Position numbers and translations under genes: made by a program. Source: Phycisphaerae bacterium (GTDB taxonomy: Bacteria; Planctomycetota; Phycisphaerae; UBA1845; UTPLA1). Taken from it: a DNA stretch of 64,000 bases. The DNA lies in NCBI GenBank assembly GCA_035275405.1, contig DATEMU010000003.1:372001-436000 (forward strand), written 5' to 3'. Of the stretch, positions 36,892 through 46,800 are shown in pieces. Within the stretch, counting starts at the first letter, position 1. Each line of letters opens with the position of its first letter. The notes under the pieces are model-generated. The model worked only from the letters and a program-made list of their open reading frames with translations, was not told the DNA's origin and ran no database searches.

Positions 36892-39800
36892 GTGCTTCTT
36901 GCGAGCACGATCGAAGATGATCCGGTCGTCAAAGCCCTCCGCGCGAGAATCGGGGAATCGAAGACCCCCCTTGCGGCAACGGGGCTGTGGGGAAGTTCCG
37001 CGCCCATTCTGGCCGCACTCCTCGGCGCACGTTCTCAAGGGCCGCTCCTCTACATCACCGCGCACCTCGACCAGGCCGACGATGCCCGCGACGACATGGA
37101 AACGGCGCTTGGAAGGGCCGTAGAGGTCCTGCCGGCATGGGAGGCGCTGCCGGGGGAGGGGTCGGGGGCGGGGGAGATCGGCGCGGAGCGAGCGCGGTTA
37201 TGCGCACTCCTGCGGCCGGGAGGCGCGCCGCCCACGAAGAATGGGGCACAGCCGCCGGCGGAGGTGTTCGTCGCGCCGATTCAGGCATTGATCCAACCAG
37301 TGCCGACGCCGGAGAGTCTGGACGCGCACACGCTCGTACTGTCGGTGGGACAACATTGCGAGCCGGACACGATCGCCACGTTTCTCGTGGAGCGCGGCTT
37401 CGAGCGGCTGGACCAGGTGGAGGATCCCGGCGATTTCGCGCTGCGTGGCGGCATTCTGGACATTTTTGCGTCGACGGAGCGCGACCCGGTCCGCATCGAG
37501 TTCTTCGGCGATCGCATCGAGTCGATCCGACAATTCGAGGTCGGCACACAGCGTTCCGTTCGCACTCTGACGACTACGCGAATCACGCTGCCTCCTTCGC
37601 AGGCGAAATTGCCATCGGCGGACACGACGACATTTTTCAACTACCTGGATCCGCGAACCCTCATCGTCTTCAGCGAGCCGACGGAGATTGCCGAGATCGG
37701 CCGCACCATTCTCGACCGGCTCGGAAACCCTGTCGGTCACTTCCCCGTCGAGGCCATCCTGCGCAAGGCCGCCACGTTCTCGCAGCTTCACCTCAGCCGT
37801 TTTCCCACGGGTGCTGCCGCCGACGAGGACACGTTTGCACTGACCTGCGAATCGCTGCCGACGTTTGAATCCAAGGCGACCGACGCCGTCGCGCAGCTCC
37901 TGACGATGGCGCGACAGGATCCGGTCGTCGTGTATTGCGACAATCAGGGTGAGGTTGATCGCCTGGAGGAACTCGTCGAGCAGGCGGCGACTGCCGATCC
38001 GATGGCTCCGCGCGAGATCGCCACACAGATCGGCCTCATTCATCAGGGATTCCGCTGGGTCAGCGGCGCCGATGGCCACCGGCAGTCCCTCGTCGTCGTC
38101 GCGCACCACGAACTTTTCCGCCGCTACACCCAGAAACGCCGGCTGCGCAAGGTCACGGCGACGCGGCCGATTGAATCGTTCCTCGATCTGGCCGAGGGCG
38201 ATTTCGTCGTGCACATCTCCCACGGCATCGGCCAATACGTCGGGATGCGGACCATGCGCCGCGGCGAATCACGGACGAGCGAGGAGTTCCTCACGATCCG
38301 CTTCGCCGACGACGCGACGATGCACGTTCCGGCGTCGCAGATCGATCTCGTGCAGAAATACATCGGGGCCAAGACCGCCCGTCCGCCGCTCTCCAAGCTC
38401 GGCGGGAAGCGCTGGGAAAAGACCAAGGAGAAGGTCGAGGAGGCCGTCGGCGACATGGCCGCCGACCTGCTGCGCATCCAGGCCGTGCGCGAGTCGCAAC
38501 CCGGCGTCGCCTATCCGCAGGATACGCACTGGCAGACCGAGTTCGAGAACGCCTTCCTCTATACCGAGACGCCCGACCAGGTGATGACGCTTCGCGATAT
38601 CAAGATCGACATGGCGCGGGCCCGGCCGATGGATCGGCTGCTTTGCGGCGACGTGGGGTATGGAAAGACCGAATTGGCCATGCGCGCGGCCTTCAAGGTC
38701 ATCGAGTTCGGCAAGCAGGCGGCCGTGCTGGTTCCGACGACCGTCCTCGCCGAGCAGCATTTCCGCACTTTCAAGGAGCGAATGGCGGACTACCCGTTCG
38801 TCGTCGAATGTCTCAATCGGTTTCGATCGGCCAGGGAGCAGAAGACGATCATCGCCGCCGCGCGGGCCGGCCGCGTCGACATCCTCATCGGCACGCATCG
38901 CCTACTTTCCAAGGACGTCGGGTTCGCCGATCTTGGACTCGTCGTCATTGACGAGGAACAGCGTTTCGGCGTTGAGCACAAGGAGCGGCTCAAGCAGCTT
39001 CGCACGACGGTCGATGTGCTGACGCTGACCGCCACGCCCATTCCGCGGACGCTGCACATGTCCATGATCGGCCTGCGTGACATCTCCAGCCTGGCCACGC
39101 CGCCGCTGGATCGCCGTTCGATCTCCACGAGCGTCTGCGCCTGGAGCGACACGCTGATTCGCGAGGCCATCGTCCGCGAGATGAACCGCGATGGCCAGGT
39201 CTATTTCGTCCACAATCGCGTTCGGACGATCGAGCAGATCGCCAACAAGGTGCGCACGCTGGTGCCGGAAGCGAAGCTGCTCGTGGGTCACGGGCAGATG
39301 CACGGCGACGAACTCGAAGAGGTGATGGCGCGGTTTGTTCGCCGGGAGGCGGACGTGCTGGTCTGCACGTCCATTATCGAATCGGGACTGGACATCCCCA
39401 GCGCCAACACGATGTTCATTGATCGGGCGGAACTCTTCGGACTGGCCGACCTGCATCAGCTTCGTGGTCGCGTCGGTCGCTACAAGCACCGGGCCTACTG
39501 TTATCTCCTGCTCAGTCCGAACCGACCGCTGACGAGCATGGCCGCGAAGCGTCTGAAGGCGATTGAGGAGTACAGCGATCTGGGCGCGGGATTTCGCATC
39601 GCCATGCGCGACCTGGAGATCCGCGGCGCGGGCAATATCCTCGGCGCGGAGCAGTCCGGCAACATCGCCGCCGTCGGCTACGAACTCTATTGCCAGCTCC
39701 TGGAAAAAGCCGTCAAGCGGATGCGTGGCGAACTGGCCGCGCCGCGGGCGGCCGTCCACCTCGAGCTGGACGTGGAGGCGCAAATCCCCAAGAGCTACAT

Positions 39801-40284
39801 CTCCTCGGATCGCCAGCGGATGGAATGCTATCGACGTTTCGCCGCCTGCCGCACTCCGCAGGATGTGGAAGAACTCGCCCGCGATCTGGAAGACGCCTTC
39901 GGCCGATATCCGGAGTCGGTCGAGACGCTGCTGACCGTGACGGAGATCAAGGTCCGGGCGATGGCCTGGAACATCAAGACGATCATCAAGCGCGAGCCGG
40001 ATGTGATCTTCTCGATCGAAGGCGAGATCAAAAAGGTCGAGCCGCTCTTCGCGGGGTCCGCCGGTTCGATCCGCATCCCCGACGGCCGGACACTCCATTG
40101 GCGGGTGCCGGAGAACTACTTCCATGGGGGCTCGCTGCTGCGAATCCTGGTTAACCTCTTTCGCCGGGCGGCGGGATCGCCGACGGTCGATCGAACGGAG
40201 CCCGTTGGCGGGAGAAGAGTTACGAATCCCACCAAAAAAGGGGCGATAACCGCCACCGGGACATCTGGCGGCGGAGTACAATAG
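36892..40284 (+). CDS. mfd: Transcription-repair coupling factor
   Basis: A 1130-residue ATPase that removes stalled RNA polymerase and recruits UvrA. The order is: a UvrB-like N-terminal module, a CarD-like polymerase-interacting domain (about 428-500, EGDFVVHISHGIGQYVG), a RecG-like helicase core with Walker A GDVGYGKT (about 585) and DEEQ (about 687), motif VI-like LHQLRGRVGR, and the C-terminal TRCF domain. The length is normal. GTG 36892 is the only reasonable start, although its ribosome site is weak. It is divergent from the subtilase. Confidence 0.96.
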   Translation: MLLASTIEDDPVVKALRARIGESKTPLAATGLWGSSAPILAALLGARSQGPLLYITAHLDQADDARDDMETALGRAVEVLPAWEALPGEGSGAGEIGAERARLCALLRPGGAPPTKNGAQPPAEVFVAPIQALIQPVPTPESLDAHTLVLSVGQHCEPDTIATFLVERGFERLDQVEDPGDFALRGGILDIFASTERDPVRIEFFGDRIESIRQFEVGTQRSVRTLTTTRITLPPSQAKLPSADTTTFFNYLDPRTLIVFSEPTEIAEIGRTILDRLGNPVGHFPVEAILRKAATFSQLHLSRFPTGAAADEDTFALTCESLPTFESKATDAVAQLLTMARQDPVVVYCDNQGEVDRLEELVEQAATADPMAPREIATQIGLIHQGFRWVSGADGHRQSLVVVAHHELFRRYTQKRRLRKVTATRPIESFLDLAEGDFVVHISHGIGQYVGMRTMRRGESRTSEEFLTIRFADDATMHVPASQIDLVQKYIGAKTARPPLSKLGGKRWEKTKEKVEEAVGDMAADLLRIQAVRESQPGVAYPQDTHWQTEFENAFLYTETPDQVMTLRDIKIDMARARPMDRLLCGDVGYGKTELAMRAAFKVIEFGKQAAVLVPTTVLAEQHFRTFKERMADYPFVVECLNRFRSAREQKTIIAAARAGRVDILIGTHRLLSKDVGFADLGLVVIDEEQRFGVEHKERLKQLRTTVDVLTLTATPIPRTLHMSMIGLRDISSLATPPLDRRSISTSVCAWSDTLIREAIVREMNRDGQVYFVHNRVRTIEQIANKVRTLVPEAKLLVGHGQMHGDELEEVMARFVRREADVLVCTSIIESGLDIPSANTMFIDRAELFGLADLHQLRGRVGRYKHRAYCYLLLSPNRPLTSMAAKRLKAIEEYSDLGAGFRIAMRDLEIRGAGNILGAEQSGNIAAVGYELYCQLLEKAVKRMRGELAAPRAAVHLELDVEAQIPKSYISSDRQRMECYRRFAACRTPQDVEELARDLEDAFGRYPESVETLLTVTEIKVRAMAWNIKTIIKREPDVIFSIEGEIKKVEPLFAGSAGSIRIPDGRTLHWRVPENYFHGGSLLRILVNLFRRAAGSPTVDRTEPVGGRRVTNPTKKGAITATGTSGGGVQ

Positions 40285-40370
40285 GTTAACGGTCCGGGGG
40301 GTCCACAGGTGTCGGCCGAGGGGCCAAAAGCCGATCAATTGGGACGCGGGAACGGGGAACAAGGGCAATC

Positions 40371-43300
40371 GTGGAAAGCATCAATCGCCTGTCCGGTCAT
40401 CGCCTACTCTGCGCCGTCGGCGGCGCGTTGGGTTGTCTGTTTGCCGGGGCTGCGTCGGCAGCGGCCGAAGAGGGGCCCGTGGCGATTTCCTCGCCAGGAC
40501 TGATCCGGCGACCTGCCCACCCGTCGACAGGATTACCTCATGCATGGACATCAGCGCCGGCGTTCTCAGCCCGCCGCGGTCCGGGCACCTTCATGATCGA
40601 TAACGGCGCGCCGCTGGAGGATCTCGGCGACGTCGCCAGCCAGCGCAGCGGACCGCCCGCGGAGCCGCTTTGGCAGTTTACGGCAGCGGCGGCCGACGAT
40701 TTCATTATCACAGACCTGAATCCAGGGAGTTGCCAGATCACAACCGTGCGCGTCGGCGTGATCTTTTTTCAATCCGGCAGCGAGAGTGCGACGCCCACGG
40801 AGACGTGGGAGAGCGTTGAAGTCACGATTTATCCGAATGATTCCGTCGGCGGCGATCACCCCGCAGGTGAGCCCAACAGTGCCGGCGGCCACATCGGTCT
40901 GGTCCATGCCACGGTAATCGTTCCGGCTTCGTCGCTCGTGAATGAGACGCCCGGGGGAATATGTAAGTCATTTTTTGTCGTCGACATTCCCGTCAGTATC
41001 AATGTCGCGAAGAACACCAAGTACTGGCTCTCTGTTGTGCCCATTTTCCCGGCTCCGCCGCAGTCCTTCTGGTGCGTATCGCAGCTTAATGGCGGTAACG
41101 CAAAGTTCGGTTTTCCGCCAAAAGGTATTCCTTATTGGACGGACCATTCCGGGAATCTGAATCACTCGAGCTGCGCGGCGCAGAACCCACCACCGGCGGG
41201 GACGAACCGCGACTTCTCTTTTGTCATTTTTGCCGAGGATGCGGAAACGAACCCTGGCGCGTGTTGCCACACTGATGCAGGGACCTGCGATCCCGTGATG
41301 AACCCCTCAGAGTGCAATGGGCCGTTTGACGTATTCACGCCCGGAGGCACGTGTCCCGGCGATTGCGCGATCATCACCGGGGCGTGTTGTGACGATACCA
41401 ACCCACCTTGTGTCGATGGCGTAAACATCGCTGACTGCCAAGGCCCCAATCAGCGATTCTCCCCTGGCGCCTTTTGTGATCTCGATCCTCCCTGTGGAAC
41501 AACGGACCCCGGCGCATGTTGTTTGCCCAATGGTTCGTGCGATGACCTCACGCCACTCCAATGCTACCAGCAAGACGGCGTCTGGCACGCCGGCGATTGC
41601 ATCACCTTCTCCTGCCCGCCCCTCAATGACGCCTGCGTCGATGCCATGATCGTCACCGACGGCTTGCACAACTTCGTTACCCTCGGGGCGACGACCGATG
41701 GCCCGGCCGAACTCTGCTCCAGCATCGATAACGACATCTGGTTTTCTTACACCGCGACCTGCGACGGCACGCTGACCGTCGATCTCTGTACGGCGGACTA
41801 CGACTCGGCCGTGGCGGTCTACGGCTGCCCGTGCCCCGTCGCGGCGCCTGCCTTGGCCTGCAACGACAACGCCTGCGCGACAGCCAGCTATGTGACCGTG
41901 CCTGTGACCAATGGTAATTGTTACCTCATCCGCGTCGGCGGTTCGGCCGGAGCGAGCGGCACCGGTCAGATGGTCCTCGCTTGTACGCCAACGGGTTTCG
42001 GCGCGTGCTGCCATAGCGACCTAAGCTGCGACTACCCTGTTGCGCTCGTAGACTGCATGGTTGGGGGGGATGTTTACTCCGATGGTCAGCCCTGTTCGCT
42101 CTTCACCTGCGCGGCGCAAGGGGCGTGTTGCCTACCAGACAGTTCGTGCCAGATCATGACGCAGTTGGCCTGCGCGGGCGCGAGTGGGACTTACCAGGGT
42201 GATGCGACGGTCTGTACACCGAACCCCTGCCCGCCGACTGTACCTGAGTGCTGTCCCGGTGATATTGACAACAACTGTGCAGTGGAGGAACCGGATATTC
42301 CCGGTTTTGTCGATTCCCTGCTGGAGCCGCCCTTAGAGGGGACGCCGGAGTTCTGCCGCGCCGACGTGAACCAGGACGGCGTCGTGGATGGGCGCGATGT
42401 CGCCCACTTCCTCGAAAAACTTCTGAGCGGCGCGCCCTGCGATTCCGCCAATTGTCCCCCTCCCAATGACGCCTGCGCCAATGCGATCGTCGTGACCACC
42501 AGCGTCACGCCGTTCGACACCGGCCTCGCGACGACCGATGGCCCGGTCGAATGTTCCGCGCTCGACAACGATATCTGGTTTGAGTACACCGCAACCTGCG
42601 ACGGCACGATGACGGTCGATCTCTGCTCGGCGAACTATGACTCCGCGGTCGCTGTTTACGACGGCTGCGGATGCCCAGTCGCGGCGCCGGCCCTTGACTG
42701 CAACGACAACGCCTGCGGGACGGCGAGCTATCTGACGCTCCCCGTGACCAATGGCAATTGCTATCTAATTCGTGTCGGCGGCACGGCTGGCGCGAGCGGT
42801 ACCGGTCAAATGACCATTTCCTGCATCCCGACAGGCTCCGGCGCTTGTTGCCACGCGAACCAAGACTGCGAAGTCCTACCGGAGGTGGATTGCAGCGCGG
42901 TCGACGACGTTTACACCGAGGGTCAGCCCTGTTCGCCGCTCAACTGTCCGCCGATCGGCGCGTGCTGCGTCCCCGCCACCCCTTGCCAGCTTTTGACCGA
43001 AACGGAGTGCGGTCAGATAAGCGGCACGTATCAGGGCGATTCTACGACCTGTACACCGGACCCGTGTCCGCCCCTTGGGGCGTGTTGCCTGGCGGGTCCC
43101 TCGTGCCAGGAGACGACGGCGACGGAGTGCAGCGGGCTGAGCGGGGTTTTTCAGGGCGACGGGACGGTCTGTACACCGAACCCTTGCGGGCCGACGGCAC
43201 CGGAATGTTGCGTCGGTGACATGGACGAGAGTTGTACCATTGGGGACGCCGACGTTGAGCTCTTCGTGAACGCTGTGTTGGATCCGCCACTGGAGGATAC

Positions 43301-43604
43301 GCCGGAGTTTTGTCGTGCGGACGTCAACCTGGACGGAACGATCGATGGCCTCGATGTAGCGGCATTCCTCGAAAAGCTGATGGCGGGGCCGTCCTGCGAG
43401 CAGACCTGCTGCCCCGGCGATACCAATGGCGATGGCCAACTGGACGGTCTTGACCTGCAAGGTCTTGTGGACGCCTACTTGTTGGCTCCTGCCTGCGGGT
43501 CGGCAGCGCTGTGCCGCGCCGACGTGGACGGTAACGATGTGATTGAATTTGCCGATGTGGACGCGTTTGTGAACCTGCTCATGACCGACGTCGTTTGCCC
43601 GTAG
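40371..43604 (+). CDS. Large secreted Cys-rich protein with dockerin-like repeats
   Basis: A 1077-residue exported protein with a signal peptide (to about 34, ending AASAAAEE) and an N-terminal beta domain of about 260 residues. It carries several GACC-x-C Cys modules (about 300-420, 545-625 and 825-940). Two near-identical pre-peptidase C-terminal-like beta domains (motif NDACxxAxxV to GTGQM) lie at about 420-540 and 700-820. Three dockerin-like EF-hand units (DVNQDGVVDGRDV, DVNLDGTIDGLDV and DTNGDGQLDGLDL) are interspersed and terminal. GTG 40371 is the start. Multimodular surface protein; no catalytic motif seen. Confidence 0.8.
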   Translation: MESINRLSGHRLLCAVGGALGCLFAGAASAAAEEGPVAISSPGLIRRPAHPSTGLPHAWTSAPAFSARRGPGTFMIDNGAPLEDLGDVASQRSGPPAEPLWQFTAAAADDFIITDLNPGSCQITTVRVGVIFFQSGSESATPTETWESVEVTIYPNDSVGGDHPAGEPNSAGGHIGLVHATVIVPASSLVNETPGGICKSFFVVDIPVSINVAKNTKYWLSVVPIFPAPPQSFWCVSQLNGGNAKFGFPPKGIPYWTDHSGNLNHSSCAAQNPPPAGTNRDFSFVIFAEDAETNPGACCHTDAGTCDPVMNPSECNGPFDVFTPGGTCPGDCAIITGACCDDTNPPCVDGVNIADCQGPNQRFSPGAFCDLDPPCGTTDPGACCLPNGSCDDLTPLQCYQQDGVWHAGDCITFSCPPLNDACVDAMIVTDGLHNFVTLGATTDGPAELCSSIDNDIWFSYTATCDGTLTVDLCTADYDSAVAVYGCPCPVAAPALACNDNACATASYVTVPVTNGNCYLIRVGGSAGASGTGQMVLACTPTGFGACCHSDLSCDYPVALVDCMVGGDVYSDGQPCSLFTCAAQGACCLPDSSCQIMTQLACAGASGTYQGDATVCTPNPCPPTVPECCPGDIDNNCAVEEPDIPGFVDSLLEPPLEGTPEFCRADVNQDGVVDGRDVAHFLEKLLSGAPCDSANCPPPNDACANAIVVTTSVTPFDTGLATTDGPVECSALDNDIWFEYTATCDGTMTVDLCSANYDSAVAVYDGCGCPVAAPALDCNDNACGTASYLTLPVTNGNCYLIRVGGTAGASGTGQMTISCIPTGSGACCHANQDCEVLPEVDCSAVDDVYTEGQPCSPLNCPPIGACCVPATPCQLLTETECGQISGTYQGDSTTCTPDPCPPLGACCLAGPSCQETTATECSGLSGVFQGDGTVCTPNPCGPTAPECCVGDMDESCTIGDADVELFVNAVLDPPLEDTPEFCRADVNLDGTIDGLDVAAFLEKLMAGPSCEQTCCPGDTNGDGQLDGLDLQGLVDAYLLAPACGSAALCRADVDGNDVIEFADVDAFVNLLMTDVVCP

Positions 43605-43744
43605 CCCACGTTCGTCGCCCGCGGCCCGCTCGCCCAGTGGAGTCGCCGTGGCGACTTGACGCCTACAATCCCGGCCCCGAACATACCGATGTTACTGGAG
43701 CGGTCCCGAAGGCTTGCGAAGCATGGGGATCGGCTCGAATCATC

Positions 43745-43816
43745 GCCGACGTAGCTCAGTGGTAGAGCACCGCTTTCGTAAAGCGGGGGTCGTGGGTTCA
43801 AATCCCACCGTCGGCT
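43745..43816 (+). tRNA. tRNA-Thr (anticodon CGT)
   Basis: A 72-nt cloverleaf. The acceptor stem pairs GCCGACG with CGTCGGC and has discriminator T. The D arm is GCTCAGTGGTAGAGC. The anticodon stem CCGCT/AGCGG holds loop TTCGTAA (anticodon CGT), and the T loop is GTTCAAATC. CCA is not encoded. Its 3' half is repeated at 48124-48165, so it is a likely integration target. Confidence 0.95.
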
Positions 43817-43821
43817 GTCAC
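43780..43821. repeat. attL-like direct repeat (3' half of tRNA-Thr)
   Basis: A 42-bp sequence from the anticodon loop through 5 nt beyond the tRNA 3' end is identical to 48124-48165. With one inserted A, similarity extends about six bases further left. The intact tRNA is on this side, as in tRNA-targeted integration. Confidence 0.65.
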
Positions 43822-43896
43822 GATTACTCCCGCCGAACACTTGATTTAGCGTACCTGTCCCTGTGTGGAAGCGCGGCCTGTTATGGTGAAACAGGC

Positions 43897-46800
43897 TTAT
43901 GCTCTGCGCCGTCGTCGCAAACTCGCGCGGAACGCGGTGATTCCCAGGAGAGCCGGCAACAAGGCGCTGAACACGCCATTCGCGCAGATTGGCGCGCCAA
44001 AGAGAAAACTCAGTACCAACCACGGGAATCCATCGTCTACCTGCTCCGTGGGTCCGCCGGAACCTGGCCCATTCGCGTGAACATCGATGTCCTGGCTCGC
44101 ATCCGGGGCATCCGGATCGCCCGTTGCGTCCGCGGCGATACCCGAATCAGCATCGCAAGCGTCGCCCACATCGTCGCCATCGGTATCCACCTGAGCTGGA
44201 TTACGAACATCAGGGCAATTGTCCACGGAGTCGCAGAATCCATCCCCATCTCTGTCCTGAAGCGCTGTTGAGCAAATACCTCCAGCACATGAATCGATGG
44301 TACAGGGATCGCCGTCGTCGCAGTCGATCTGACCGCACGAGCACCCGGCGGCGTTGACCGCGTCACCGCCGATCGTACCGGCGCATTGGTCGACGACGTC
44401 GCATACCCCGTCGGTGTCGGAGTCCGCCTCCGGCACACCACACCCGCAAATGCCCGATTCGATCTTGGCCGGGTCCACGGGGCAATCGTCGTTGCAATCT
44501 TCCGTTCCGTCGCCATCGCCGTCGATATCGGATAGCCCACAACCGCAAACGCCGGCCGAGACCTTGTCCGTGTCGTTTGGACATTCATCGTTGCAATCCA
44601 ACGTGCCATCCCCGTCAGAGTCGTCATCCGGGTACCCACAGCCGCAGTTTCCCGGCGCGGTCTTGGCGGAGTCGGCAGGGCACTCGTCGTTGCAATCTTC
44701 CGTTCCGTCGCCATCGCTGTCGATGTCGGATACCCCGCAACCGCAAGCGCCGGCTACGACTTTGTTCGGATCGCTTGGACAGGCGTCGTTGCAATCCGCC
44801 ATGCCATCGTCGTCGGAGTCGATGTCCGAATTCCCGCACCCACAAGCGCCCAAGTCTGTCTTGCCGGGGTCGCTCGGGCACCCGTCGACACAATCCGCTA
44901 CCGAATCACCATCAGCGTCAGTATCAACGACCCCGCAGCCGCATTCGCCGGGTGTAACCTTGCCCGGATCAGCCGGACAGCCATCCAGACAATCGGGCGC
45001 GCCATCTCCGTCGGAATCCGTGTCGGCGGTTCCACATCCACACAAACCCGGGGTGATCTTGTTCGGATCGTCGGCACACGCATCGTTGCAATCGGCCGTT
45101 CCGTCTCCATCGGAATCAGCGTCCGCCGCGCCGCAGCCACAGATGCCGGGTGCGATTTTGCCAGGGTCATTGGGGCAGCCATCCACGCAATCGAACGCGC
45201 CATCGGCGTCGGTATCTGTATCCGCAACACCGCAACCGCAGGTTCCGGGCGCTGTCTTTCCCATGTCGTCCGGACAGCCGTCCACACAGTTGGCCGCTCC
45301 GTCCGCGTCATTGTCCATATCAGCGACGCCGCAGCCGCAGGCTCCCGGAGAAGCCTTGTCGGCGTCATTGGAACAGCCGTCATTGCAGTCCGCCGTGCCG
45401 TCGCCATCTCCGTCCGTATCCGGCGTGCCGCAGCCACAGGCGCCCGGGGCAATCTTGGCCGGATCCATTGGACATCCATCGATGCAATCGGCCGTGCCGT
45501 CTCCGTCGACGTCCACTTCTGAAAAACCGCAGCCACATTGGTCGGGGGAGGTCTTGGCGGGATCATTGGGGCAACCGTCGTTGCAGTCTGCCGCACTGTC
45601 ACCGTCGGCGTCGGTATCCGCCACGCCGCAGCCGCACGCGCCGGGCGATGCCTTTGCCGCGTCTTGGGGACAGCCGTCGCATGCGTTTCCCAGGCCGTCC
45701 CCATCGGAGTCCGTCTGGTTGTTGGGATCCGAAGAACAATTATCGTGGCAGTCTGGAAAGCCGCCGCTATCGCTGTCGGCATCGGAGACGGTGCAGCCGC
45801 ATTGGCCCGGCCCACTCTTGTCGGCATCACTGGGGCAACCGTCGTTGCAGTCGGAAACTCCGTCGCCATCCGCGTCCGTATCCGCCACTCCGCAGCCGCA
45901 CTGCCCCGGGGCGGTCTTGGAAGGATCATTGGGGCAGCCGTCAACACAATCCGACACGCCATCGCCGTCCACGTCGGTGTCGTTTGAGCTGCAACCGCAT
46001 TGACCGGGCGCGGCCTTGGTCGCATCCGTGGGGCAACCATCGAGACAATCGGCGACGCCGTCGCCATCCGTGTCGATGTCCGCCGCGCCACAGCCGCACA
46101 TTCCCGGCGAGGTCTTGGCAGGATCATTCGGGCATGCGTCGTTGCAGTCCGCGGCGCCGTCAGAGTCGGAGTCCACATCGGAAGTCCCGCAGCCGCAAGT
46201 GCCGGGCGCGACCTTTCCCGGATCAGCCGGACAGCCATCCAGACAATCGGGCGTACTATCGCCGTCGGTGTCCGTGTCGGCGGCGCCACATCCGCACACA
46301 CCGGGGGCGATCTTCCCTGGATCGTTCGGACACGCATCGTTGCAATCGGGCGCGCCATCCGAGTCTGAGTCATCGAGCGTGTGCGAACAGACGCCCGCGC
46401 TACACGTGTCGGTGGTGCAGGGATCGTTGTCATCGCAGCTCACTTGGCCGCATGAGCATCCCTGGGTATTGACGCTGTCACCGCTCGGAGTGTTGGCGCA
46501 GAGGTCCTCCGCGTCGCAGATACCGTCGGTATCGGCGTCGGCAAGCGTGTGGGAGCACTGACCGTCGACGCAGCTGTCAGCGGTGCATGGATCGAAGTCG
46601 TCGCAGCTCGGAGCGACCTCGAGCGTGACCTGTGCACAGCTTGAACTGGCGCAGCCCGTAGACGTATTTCGGGCACGCGCGAAGTACGTGGTCGTCGTGG
46701 ATGGACTCACGCTGATCGAGGTGCCGGACCCCAACGAGCTGCCGCCGCAAGTGCCGATGTACCAGTCAACGGTTTCACCTGAACCCACGGTCGCCGAAAG

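Noticed and set aside
44354..46003. 549-residue plus-strand open frame with SPSxSVS repeats
   Set aside because: It is the antisense of the thrombospondin repeats; its periodicity simply mirrors the 99-bp units.
44500..46500. Regular repeats that could suggest a CRISPR array
   Set aside because: The units are contiguous coding repeats of about 99 bp with Ca-binding protein logic; there are no short identical repeats with unique spacers and no cas genes.
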